Source: an uncultured Dorea sp. | GTDB lineage: Bacteria; Bacillota; Clostridia; Lachnospirales; Lachnospiraceae | Length of the DNA: 22,014 nucleotides | Reading direction: 5' to 3' | Assembly (NCBI GenBank): GCA_900543415.1 | Contig: UQRE01000039.1 | Coordinates: forward strand, 1 to 22,014 | Shown: positions 7,602-15,042 of the stretch, one piece after another | How the letters are laid out: each line of letters begins with the position of its first letter | Position numbering within the stretch: position 1 is the stretch's first letter | The notes under the pieces: generated by a model | Databases searched by the model: none | The model's input: only the letters and a program-made list of their open reading frames with translations | What the model was told of the DNA's origin: nothing | Translations under genes and position numbers: made by a program

Positions 7602-8531
7602 ATGAGCACAAAATTTGATTCTATGTTAAATGTATCCGCAGTTCCGCAGGATGACCGTACAGCGGCATTTATTGCGGAGAGTAAGAATAACCGGAACCGT
7701 TGCTATGAATTGTCAGAGCAGATTACAGCGGCAGTTGCAACGGACAGTCAGATGTTTCAGAAATATCTGGATGTACAGAGCCGCTTTGACCGCTATACTG
7801 CGAGCAATTCGCTGTTGATTTTAGCGCAGCGACCGGAGGCACAGAAACTAGGGGATTATAGTTATTGGAGAAGTCAGGGAACCTTTGTGAAACGACAAGA
7901 ACGGGATAAACCAGTACTGATTTTGGAACCGGGCAAAGAGTATGAACGTGAAGATGGAAGTATCGGAACGTATTACAACGCCAAGAAGCTGTATGAGCCA
8001 TCACAGACAAGCCTTCATAATTATACACATGAGAAGCCACAGATTACGGAACAACAGTTGATTCGTGCATTGCTCAGCAATCCGCCAGTCAATATCGTTC
8101 CGGCAGAACCAGATCAGATGCCGGACGGGAAAGGTGCGTTGTTTACACCGGAAGAAAATTGTATTTATGTGAGAAAAGGAATGGATGCCAAGTCTATCTT
8201 TTTATCCCTTTCCCCAGAACTTGCACTTGCCGGATTTGCAGATGGAAACAAGATGTATGACCGAGAGGCAGATACGTTCCACGCGTACTGTGCTTCTTAC
8301 ATGCTTTGTAAAAAGTATGGCATTGAAACGCAGTATTTTGATTTCAGTCATGCACCGGAGTTTTTTGAAAACATGGAGCCACAGGAAGTTCGCGCGGAAC
8401 TGGCGAAAGCCCAGGAATCTTTTAAGAATATCAATGCTCGGATGGAAAAGTCTTTGCAGCAGGAACGTAATCAGACAGAACGTCAACAGCCGCGAATGGA
8501 AGCCTATCCGAAGAGGGATGATGCAAGATAA
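7602..8531 (+). CDS. ArdC-like protein with degenerate zincin part
   Basis: The 309-residue protein starts at ATG 7602 after GAGAGG. Residues about 25-125 fit the ArdC N-terminal ssDNA-binding domain: DRYTASNSLLILAQRPEA, SYWRSQGTFVKR and KPVLILEPGKEY. The C-terminal half resembles the zincin-like part of such proteins (DREADTFHAYCASYMLCKKY, MEPQEVRAELAKAQE). Where a metal-binding HExxH-type motif would be expected, it reads SPELALAGFAD, so protease activity is doubtful. ArdC proteins protect incoming ssDNA from host restriction; that role is plausible for a gene lying between DUF3801 and VirD4 genes. It could equally be a structural ssDNA-binding partner. Confidence 0.72.
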   Translation: MSTKFDSMLNVSAVPQDDRTAAFIAESKNNRNRCYELSEQITAAVATDSQMFQKYLDVQSRFDRYTASNSLLILAQRPEAQKLGDYSYWRSQGTFVKRQERDKPVLILEPGKEYEREDGSIGTYYNAKKLYEPSQTSLHNYTHEKPQITEQQLIRALLSNPPVNIVPAEPDQMPDGKGALFTPEENCIYVRKGMDAKSIFLSLSPELALAGFADGNKMYDREADTFHAYCASYMLCKKYGIETQYFDFSHAPEFFENMEPQEVRAELAKAQESFKNINARMEKSLQQERNQTERQQPRMEAYPKRDDAR

Positions 8532-8592
8532 TGCAGAAAGCAAAAGGAATAGCAAAACAAATAAAAAAAGTCCACACGGGAGGTGAGGATAT

Positions 8593-8796
8593 TTGCATGA
8601 AGAAAAAGTGACTTTGAAATTAGACCGATATGAGTGTGGTGTGATTTTTCATTCGCTGAAGGATAAGAGGAATCAGTTGTTGGAAACAAATCAAGATACA
8701 GAGATTGTGGATGATGTGCTGATGAAGGTCATTGAGGGAATGGAACAACTGCCGGAGAAAGAACGAAAGGGGCGGTGGCATCGTGAAGAGCGATGA
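8593..8796 (+). CDS. Small conserved-type protein of the conjugation operon (67 residues)
   Basis: The start is TTG 8593, preceded by a strong GGAGGTGAGG; the ATG four bases later is in another frame and stops after four codons. The acidic and helical product begins HEEKVTLKLDRYECGVIFH, continues LKDKRNQLLE and DDVLMKVIEGMEQLP, and ends basic. Short proteins of this kind precede virD4 in related elements, but the function is unknown. Its end overlaps the virD4 start by 14 bases. Confidence 0.65.
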   Translation: MHEEKVTLKLDRYECGVIFHSLKDKRNQLLETNQDTEIVDDVLMKVIEGMEQLPEKERKGRWHREER

Positions 8797-10609
8797 CAAG
8801 AAAGAGAGCAGAGTATTGATTCTGTTGGGAATTCTTCCGGTGGTATGGCTTGCGTTATTGACCTCCCCGTTTTTCTTTGATGGAATTTTGAGTGTGATTG
8901 AAAAATTACCCGAAGCAATTCAACATCCGTTTCGGATTCAAGTTTGTAAGGACAGCTTAAAAACTGTCCTTATTTTCATTGCTTGCTATGGGATGGGAAT
9001 CGGAATTTATCTGTCCACGAGAAGAAATTACCGGAGAGGTGAGGAACATGGTTCGGCACAATGGGGGAATACACAGGAGATCAACAAGAAGTACAGTGAC
9101 AAGAAATTCGAGGCAAATAAGTTGATGACGAAACATGTGCGGATCAGTTATAACAGCCGGAAGCATAGGAGAAATTTATTGACAATTGTTGTGGGTGGTA
9201 GTGGAGCAGGAAAAACGCGCTTTTTTTGCAAACCGAATCTAATGCAGGCGAACACTTCTTTTGTGGTACTTGATCCAAAGGGAGAAAATTTACGGGATAC
9301 AGGGCATCTTTTGGAGGCGGAAGGTTATGAAGTGCGGGTGTTGGACTTGATCAACATGGAAAAAAGTCATTGTTACAATCCTTTTGTATATTTAAAAGAT
9401 GACAATGATGTGCAGCGGCTTGTGACAAACTTATTCAAGGCAACAACACCAAAAGGAAGTCAGAGCAACGATCCCTTTTGGGATACTGCCGCCTCTATGC
9501 TTTTGCTGGCGCTGATTTTTTATCTGAAATATGAAGCGCCGAAAGAAGAACAGAATTTCCCGATGGTAATGGAAATGTTACGGGCAGGAGAAGTGCGGGA
9601 GGATAATGACGATTATCAGTCACCGTTAGATGAATTGTTTGAGCGTTTGGAGATGAAGAACCCAGACCATATCGCTGTAAAATATTATAAGGACTATCAC
9701 TCAGGAAGCGCTAAGACATTAAAATCAATTCAGATTACGCTGGCGGCAAGGCTGGAAAAATTCAATCTTTCCAGTCTGTCCGCATTGACTGCAACAGACG
9801 ATTTGGATCTTTCGTCTCTTGGAGAAAAGAAAGTTGCGTTGTTTGCAGTAATACCGGATAACGACACCAGTTATAACTTTTTGGTGTCTATTTTATATAC
9901 CCAATTATTTCAGCAGCTTTTTTATTCAGCGGATTACAAACATGGGGGAAGTCTGCCGGTTCCGGTACATTTTCTGATGGATGAGTTCAGTAATGTATCG
10001 TTGCCGGATGATTTTTCCAAAATACTAAGTGTTATGCGTTCAAGATCGGTAAGCGTGTCTATTGTGTTACAGAACATCGCTGCATTAAAAGCCCTGTTTG
10101 AGAAGGAATGGGAGGCAATCATCGGGAACTGCGATGAATTTCTTTATCTTGGAGGGAATGAACAGAGTACCCATAAATATGTGAGTGAATTGTTGGGGAA
10201 AGCCACCATTGATCTGAACACCTATGGAAAATCGACGGGGCATCCTGGAAATTATTCTACCAATTATCAAATTTCAGGTCGTGAACTAATGACGCCGGAC
10301 GAAGTGCGTATGCTGGATAACCGCTACGCACTTCTTTTTATTCGTGGGGAACGACCGATTTTAGATGAGAAGATTGATATTTTAAGTCATCCGAATGTGG
10401 AACTTACCACAGACGGAAAAGGGAAACCGTATTGTCACGGGGAAGTGACAAAGGCGGTTGCAGGGATTTCACTGACGGATAATCTAGAGGGAGAAATTCA
10501 GGCAGAAGATGTGGGAGAAGTGGATGCAGAAGCGTTGGAACTTTTCTCAAATGAAGAGTTGGAAACTGTATTTAGTCAAAATAAGGAGGAAGAAACAAAT
10601 GATGTTTAA
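8783..10609 (+). CDS. virD4: VirD4-like coupling protein (CD1115-type ATPase)
   Basis: This is a 608-residue type IV coupling protein. Two N-terminal membrane segments (about 10-32 and 60-82) are followed by NYRRGEEHGSAQWG. Walker A is GGSGAGKT (138-145) and Walker B is FLMDEF (397-402). The TraG/VirD4 landmarks VLDPKGENLRDTG and SRSVSVSIVLQN are present. The protein binds the relaxase-DNA complex at the membrane and feeds it to the secretion channel using ATP. The start is taken as GTG 8783 (product MKSDDKKESRV...), which matches the usual N-terminus; an upstream ATG at 8732 would add 17 unrelated residues and overlap the 67-residue gene far more. The 3' end overlaps the next gene. Confidence 0.93.
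   Translation: MKSDDKKESRVLILLGILPVVWLALLTSPFFFDGILSVIEKLPEAIQHPFRIQVCKDSLKTVLIFIACYGMGIGIYLSTRRNYRRGEEHGSAQWGNTQEINKKYSDKKFEANKLMTKHVRISYNSRKHRRNLLTIVVGGSGAGKTRFFCKPNLMQANTSFVVLDPKGENLRDTGHLLEAEGYEVRVLDLINMEKSHCYNPFVYLKDDNDVQRLVTNLFKATTPKGSQSNDPFWDTAASMLLLALIFYLKYEAPKEEQNFPMVMEMLRAGEVREDNDDYQSPLDELFERLEMKNPDHIAVKYYKDYHSGSAKTLKSIQITLAARLEKFNLSSLSALTATDDLDLSSLGEKKVALFAVIPDNDTSYNFLVSILYTQLFQQLFYSADYKHGGSLPVPVHFLMDEFSNVSLPDDFSKILSVMRSRSVSVSIVLQNIAALKALFEKEWEAIIGNCDEFLYLGGNEQSTHKYVSELLGKATIDLNTYGKSTGHPGNYSTNYQISGRELMTPDEVRMLDNRYALLFIRGERPILDEKIDILSHPNVELTTDGKGKPYCHGEVTKAVAGISLTDNLEGEIQAEDVGEVDAEALELFSNEELETVFSQNKEEETNDV
8948..8975 (+). terminator. Intragenic terminator-like hairpin near the 5' end of virD4
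   Basis: AAGGACAG (8948-8955) pairs perfectly with CTGTCCTT (8964-8971) around an 8-nt loop, and ATTTT follows. It lies about 165 bases into the virD4 coding region. The shape fits a weak intrinsic terminator, but the sequence is also coding, so function is uncertain. Confidence 0.3.
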
Positions 10610-10988
10610 ACAGAGAGACAGACAGCAGAAGGAAGTAGGAATGAGAGATAAGAAGAGAGGAGTAACCGGAAGAATGCAGAAAATTCTTATGGGATCGAAG
10701 ACGAAAAAAGCCTTTGGATTGTATCTGATGCTGGTGCTGATGTTGACAATGGGAGGAACAACAGTATTTGCAGCTGGCGATCCGCTAACAGTTGTCAATA
10801 ATCTTTCCGATTTTATTTTCGGACTGATCCGTGCCATCGGTATGATTTTACTTGGATTTGGAATTGTGCAGATCGGACTATCTTTAAAGTCGCATGATCC
10901 AAGTCAGAGAGCAAACGGATTTCTGACGCTGGCAGGTGGTGTGGTGATTACCTTTGCCAAGGAGATTTTGACCTTGATTGCAGGATAA
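10599..10988 (+). CDS. Maff2-family small membrane protein, pilin-like
   Basis: The 129-residue product ends with the Maff2 core: a signal-like hydrophobic helix (LYLMLVLMLTMGGTTVFAAG), then DPLTVVNNLSDFIFGLIRAI, GMILLGFGIVQIGLSLKSHD, PSQRANGFLTLAGG and ITFAKEILTLI. Maff2 proteins are small membrane proteins placed before the VirB6-like gene in CTn-type elements. Their topology resembles VirB2 pilins (inference). AAGGAGGA (10583-10590) serves ATG 10599, inside the end of virD4. An internal ATG 10641 (after AAGGAAG) would give 115 residues and is a serious alternative, because the first 14 residues look unlike the family. Confidence 0.8.
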   Translation: MMFKQRDRQQKEVGMRDKKRGVTGRMQKILMGSKTKKAFGLYLMLVLMLTMGGTTVFAAGDPLTVVNNLSDFIFGLIRAIGMILLGFGIVQIGLSLKSHDPSQRANGFLTLAGGVVITFAKEILTLIAG

Positions 10989-10997
10989 AAAGAAACA

Positions 10998-11045
10998 GAC
11001 AGGAGTCCCCAAGTTCCGAGTAAGCGGCTTGGGGAACGTGCTGTC
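10998..11045 (+). promoter_or_regulatory. Three-tier intergenic hairpin between Maff2 and VirB6 genes
   Basis: TCCCCAAG (11006-11013) pairs with CTTGGGGA (11028-11035). Inside it CCG pairs with CGG around AGTAAG, and outside it GACAG (10998-11002) pairs with CTGTC (11041-11045). No T-tract follows. The ribosome binding site of the VirB6 gene (AAGGAGG) starts only a few bases later. It may be an RNA-processing or stabilising element giving the pilin-like gene extra transcript, or a partial terminator. Confidence 0.55.
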
Positions 11046-11062
11046 GAGAAGGAGGTTTGTGA

Positions 11063-11902
11063 ATGGAATCAGATAACTGGGTAGTACAAAATCTAGTCAA
11101 TGCGTTGGAAACGTGGAACAGTAAGCTGGCGGAAATCTGGCAGATTATCACACAGTCTCCAGAGACGTTCAAAGGCGGTGATATCTGGAATGTGATTGTG
11201 GCTATTAACGGGGCATTACAGGTAATCGGATATGCTTTGCTGGTGTTATTCTTTGCTGTTGGAGTGGTAAAAACTTGCGGAAGTTTTGTGGAAGTAAAGA
11301 AGCCGGAACATGCACTGAAATTATTTATCCGTTTTGCCATTGCGAAAGGTGTGATTACCTATGGGCTGGAATTGATGATGGCACTCTTTGAAATCATACA
11401 GGGTGTAATGAGTACGATCATGAATGCGGCAGGATTTGGACAGCCGCAACAGACGGTTTTACCGGAAGAAATTGTGACAGCAGTGGAAGACTGCGGCTTC
11501 TTTGAGAGTATTCCCTTGTGGGCGGTAACGCTGATCGGAGGATTGTTTATTACGGTGTTAAGTTTCATTATGATTATGAGCGTGTATGGACGCTTTTTCC
11601 GGCTGTATCTGTATACTGCCATTGCGCCTGTTCCTCTTGCGTCTTTTGCCGGGGAGCCGACGCAGAATGTGGGAAAGAGTTTTATGAAATCGTATGCGGC
11701 GGTTTGTCTGGAAGGTGCGATTATTGTGCTGGCATGTATTATCTTTTCTGTCTTTGCGGCATCTCCTCCGGTAGTGGATGCAGATGCGGCGGCAGTTACG
11801 ATGGTGTGGAGTTATATCGGGGAACTGATTTTCAACATGCTGGTACTGGTAGGCGCGGTAAAGATGGCAGACCGGGTTGTGCGGGAAATGATGGGATTGT
11901 AA
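11063..11902 (+). CDS. VirB6-like channel membrane protein (CD1112-type)
   Basis: This 279-residue polytopic membrane protein has hydrophobic segments near residues 49-75 (WNVIVAINGALQVIGYALLV), 90-125, 150-180 (AVTLIGGLFITVLSFIMIM), 185-200, 210-235 and 250-270. The stretch VYGRFFRLYLYTAIAPVPLA is a hallmark of the VirB6-like proteins (CD0415/CD1112 type) of Tn1549-family elements. The protein should form part of the inner-membrane channel. The start is ATG 11063 after AAGGAGG. It is followed 15 bases later by the PrgI gene. Confidence 0.87.
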   Translation: MESDNWVVQNLVNALETWNSKLAEIWQIITQSPETFKGGDIWNVIVAINGALQVIGYALLVLFFAVGVVKTCGSFVEVKKPEHALKLFIRFAIAKGVITYGLELMMALFEIIQGVMSTIMNAAGFGQPQQTVLPEEIVTAVEDCGFFESIPLWAVTLIGGLFITVLSFIMIMSVYGRFFRLYLYTAIAPVPLASFAGEPTQNVGKSFMKSYAAVCLEGAIIVLACIIFSVFAASPPVVDADAAAVTMVWSYIGELIFNMLVLVGAVKMADRVVREMMGL

Positions 11903-11917
11903 AAGGAGGAAGAAACG

Positions 11918-12283
11918 TTGGAAGTAAAAATCAATCGGGAGATACGAAACTATACGGAATCTATGTTTTTCGGACTGTCTATGCGGCAGTTCTTTTTTTC
12001 GGTGTTAGCCTGTGGGGGAGCAGTTGGACTTTACTTTCTGCTTCGCCCGTATCTGGGAATGGAGACAGTAAGTTGGGTATGTATCTTGGGGGCAGCGCCC
12101 TTTGCAGCGTTGGGCTTTTTTAAATACCACGGAATGACTGCAGAACAGTTTTTATGGGCATGGTTTAAATCGGAATTTTTAATTCCGAAAAAGCTGGTGT
12201 TCCGGTCAGAAAATCTGTATTACGAACTATTAAAAGGAGAGATTGAGGCACGGGAAAAGGAGGAATTAAAGAAACATGATTAA
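11918..12283 (+). CDS. PrgI-family conjugation membrane protein
   Basis: The 121-residue protein starts at TTG 11918 after AAAGGAGGA. It reads MEVKINREIRNYTESMFFGL, then LRQFFFSVLACGGAVGLYFL and VCILGAAPFAALGFFKYHGM: two membrane helices typical of PrgI (VirB3-like). QFLWAWFKSEFLIPKKLVFR follows, then the NLYYELL motif. PrgI proteins lie next to VirB4 in Gram-positive type IV systems and probably dock the ATPase at the membrane. The gene overlaps virB4 by eight bases, so the two are translationally coupled. Confidence 0.9.
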   Translation: MEVKINREIRNYTESMFFGLSMRQFFFSVLACGGAVGLYFLLRPYLGMETVSWVCILGAAPFAALGFFKYHGMTAEQFLWAWFKSEFLIPKKLVFRSENLYYELLKGEIEAREKEELKKHD

Positions 12284-14618
12284 GACATTGCAGACAATTT
12301 TTAAACAGGATAAGGAGAAATTTCGCATACCAAGGAGTGTGCAGCAGGTCATACCTATTCAAGCGATATGGGTAGACGGTGTCTTTCAGGTGGGACGAAA
12401 TAAGTTTACCAGGACATATAAATTTATGGACATCAATTATGCAGTGGCAAGCCGGGAAGATCAGGAGGCAATGTTTTTGGAATATAGTGAACTTCTTAAT
12501 TCCTTTGACAGCGGAGCTACCACAAAGATTACAATCAATAACCGGAGATTGAACCGGCAGGATTTTGAAAAGGCAATTCTGATTCCGATGCGGGAGGATG
12601 GATTGGATGTGTACCGAGAGGAATATAACGAAATGCTGTTGGAGAAAGCAACTGGCTCCAATCGAATGGTGCAGGAAAAATATGTAACGGTATCGGTGTA
12701 TAAGAAAACAGTGGAAGAAGCGAGGAATTATTTTACCCGTGTGGGAACAGATTTGATGAGTCATTTTGCAAGACTGGGATCTAAGTGTGTGGAACTGGAT
12801 GCGACAGAACGATTACGGGCATTGCATGATTTCTACCGAACAGGAGAGGAAACCGCCTTTTTCTTTGATTTGACACAGGCAATGAAGAAGGGACACAGTT
12901 TTAAAGATTTTATCTGTCCCGACAGCTTTGAGTTTGAGCGGGATTATTTTAAAATGGGAGACCGTTATGGAAGAGTGCTGTTTTTGCGGGATTATGCATC
13001 TTACATCAAAGACGATATGATTGCGGAATTGACGGAATTAAATCGCAATCTGATGCTGAGTATTGACATTATTCCGGTTCCAACGGATGAGGCTGTAAGG
13101 GAAGTGGAAAATCGCTTGCTTGGCGTGGAGACAAATATCACAAACTGGCAGAGAAGGCAGAACGCAAACAATAATTTTTCAGCAGTCGTCCCTTATGATA
13201 TGGAGCAGCAACGAAAAGAAAGTAAAGAATTTTTAGATGACCTGACTACTCGTGACCAGAGGATGATGTTTGGAATTTTAACGATTGTGCATACCGCAGA
13301 TACAAAGAAAGAGCTGGACGCAGACACGGAAACACTTCTGACCATTGCAAGACAGCATTTGTGTCAGATGTCCACATTGAAATTTCAGCAAATGGATGGA
13401 CTAAATACAGTCTTGCCAATTGGACAGCGAAAAATCAATGCAGTGCGTACGCTGACAACAGAAAGCCTTGCAGTACTGATGCCTTTCCGGGTGCAGGAGA
13501 TTATGGATGAGGGAGGCATTTATTGTGGGGAGAATGCGATTTCCCATAATTTAATCATGTGTAATAAGGCGAAACTGTTGAATCCTAATTCCTTTTTGCT
13601 TGGTGTTCCGGGAAGTGGAAAATCGTTCAGCGCAAAAATGCTGATTGTATTTCTTGCTCTTGCCACTGGAGATGATATTTTAATCTGTGATCCAGAGCGG
13701 GAGTACGCCTCACTCATTGAGGCGATGGGAGGAGAAGTCATCCGGATTGCGGCAGGAAGCAAAGACCATATTAACGCAATGGATATGGTGGAAGGTTATG
13801 GAGACGGTGGAAATCCGGTCATTGATAAGTCGGAGTTTGTGTTATCTCTCTTTGAGCAGTTGGATAAAAAAGGAGTAAGCGCCAAAGAAAAATCAATCAT
13901 AGATCGTTGTACTGCCGCTGTGTATGATGATTATCAACAGGGAGGAAATGTGCCGACACTCTGTGTGTTACGAGACAAAATATTAGAACAGCCGGAACGG
14001 GAGGCACAAGATCTTGCACTTGAGTTGGAATTGTTTACAAGCGGAAGTCTGGATGCTTTTGCACATGAAAGCAACGTGGATGTGAAAAACCGGATGGTGG
14101 TCTATGATATTTTAGACTTGGGGAAACAGTTGAAAACAATGGGGCTTTTGGTCATTACGGATGCCATGCTAAACCGTGTGACAGAGAACTGGAAGCTAGG
14201 CAAACGTACTCATATTTTCTTAGATGAGTTCCATGTGGTATTTGAAAACGAGTATTCTGGAGCGTTTTTTAACTCTGCGTGGCGAAGATTTCGTAAAAGA
14301 AATGCCTATCCGAATGCCATTACGCAGAATGTAGATTATCTTTTAGATTCTGTACTTGCAAGAACCATGTTGTCCAATAGTGAATATATCGTGATGCTGA
14401 ATCAGGCAGCACCGGATCGGGAAAAGCTGGCACAGTTACTCAATATTTCTAACGAACAGATGGGATATATCACAAATGCAGATGCAGGATGTGGATTGAT
14501 TAAATATGGAAGTTCCCTTGTACCGTTTGTGAATCAGTTTCCAAAAAATACAAAGCTTTATCAACTGATGACGACCAAACCGGGAGAAGATAGCGTAAAC
14601 CGGAATCGTCAGGCATAG
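12276..14618 (+). CDS. virB4: VirB4-like conjugal transfer ATPase (CD1110-type)
   Basis: This is a full-length 780-residue VirB4. The N-terminal half carries the CagE/TrbE/VirB type region (SVQQVIPIQAIWVDGVFQVG, YLKDDMIAEL-like segments). The ATPase half has Walker A GVPGSGKS (443-450) and Walker B HIFLDEF (646-652). Between them lie DILICDPEREY and a conserved ITQNVDYLL after it. It energises assembly of the channel and DNA transfer at the cytoplasmic membrane face. The start overlaps prgI, with GGAGGAATTAAAG upstream. Nothing appears broken. Confidence 0.94.
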   Translation: MIKTLQTIFKQDKEKFRIPRSVQQVIPIQAIWVDGVFQVGRNKFTRTYKFMDINYAVASREDQEAMFLEYSELLNSFDSGATTKITINNRRLNRQDFEKAILIPMREDGLDVYREEYNEMLLEKATGSNRMVQEKYVTVSVYKKTVEEARNYFTRVGTDLMSHFARLGSKCVELDATERLRALHDFYRTGEETAFFFDLTQAMKKGHSFKDFICPDSFEFERDYFKMGDRYGRVLFLRDYASYIKDDMIAELTELNRNLMLSIDIIPVPTDEAVREVENRLLGVETNITNWQRRQNANNNFSAVVPYDMEQQRKESKEFLDDLTTRDQRMMFGILTIVHTADTKKELDADTETLLTIARQHLCQMSTLKFQQMDGLNTVLPIGQRKINAVRTLTTESLAVLMPFRVQEIMDEGGIYCGENAISHNLIMCNKAKLLNPNSFLLGVPGSGKSFSAKMLIVFLALATGDDILICDPEREYASLIEAMGGEVIRIAAGSKDHINAMDMVEGYGDGGNPVIDKSEFVLSLFEQLDKKGVSAKEKSIIDRCTAAVYDDYQQGGNVPTLCVLRDKILEQPEREAQDLALELELFTSGSLDAFAHESNVDVKNRMVVYDILDLGKQLKTMGLLVITDAMLNRVTENWKLGKRTHIFLDEFHVVFENEYSGAFFNSAWRRFRKRNAYPNAITQNVDYLLDSVLARTMLSNSEYIVMLNQAAPDREKLAQLLNISNEQMGYITNADAGCGLIKYGSSLVPFVNQFPKNTKLYQLMTTKPGEDSVNRNRQA

Positions 14619-14633
14619 AACGGAGGGAAGAAT

Positions 14634-15038
14634 ATGGAATTAAGATTTGCTTCTAAAGAGCATAAACAATTTTTCTTTACTATGATGAATGAGGTGAAGA
14701 AAAAAGACAGTTATCATCAGGCATTTTTCTATTGCGTTGGAATTTCGGATATGACAAGAGACAATGTGAAACGGTTATTTTCTTTTCAGGAAGATTGTAT
14801 CAATCCGGGGGCATTGCATGAGGGATGGCAGACAAGCGGAAGTATGCGGATTACTCGGCTTGCCTTTAATTTATGGAATGGGTACAGCGAGAAAGGATCG
14901 GAAATGTTATCGACACCGTATGAGCTTTTTGATTGTGGATATGCGCCTTATTTCTTTGAAGCAATCCGATTGAAGTACCCAGAATTTTGTCGGGAATTTA
15001 ATGCAGGGAAAACGTGTCTACGAATGGAAGCGCGGTAG
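14634..15038 (+). CDS. DUF6075-like protein of the conjugation operon
   Basis: The 134-residue soluble protein begins MELRFASKEHKQFFFTMMNE and continues DSYHQAFFYCVGIS, TRDNVKRLFSFQEDCINPGA, LHEGWQTSGSMRITRLAFNL and YELFDCGYAPYFFEAIRLKY. This pattern recurs downstream of VirB4 in Tn1549-like elements (DUF6075 as I recall it). No catalytic motif is evident and its role is unknown. A GGAGGGAAGAAT site lies just before ATG 14634. It ends four bases before the next gene start. Confidence 0.75.
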   Translation: MELRFASKEHKQFFFTMMNEVKKKDSYHQAFFYCVGISDMTRDNVKRLFSFQEDCINPGALHEGWQTSGSMRITRLAFNLWNGYSEKGSEMLSTPYELFDCGYAPYFFEAIRLKYPEFCREFNAGKTCLRMEAR

Positions 15039-15042
15039 TATT

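Noticed and set aside
11518..12123. 201-codon forward frame across the VirB6/PrgI junction
   Set aside because: Gly/Cys/Tyr-biased shadow of two better supported genes in another frame.
12165..12764. 199-codon open frame on the reverse strand over prgI/virB4
   Set aside because: It lies opposite well-supported conserved genes, has His/Cys/Ile-rich unnatural composition and no ribosome binding site; a shadow frame.
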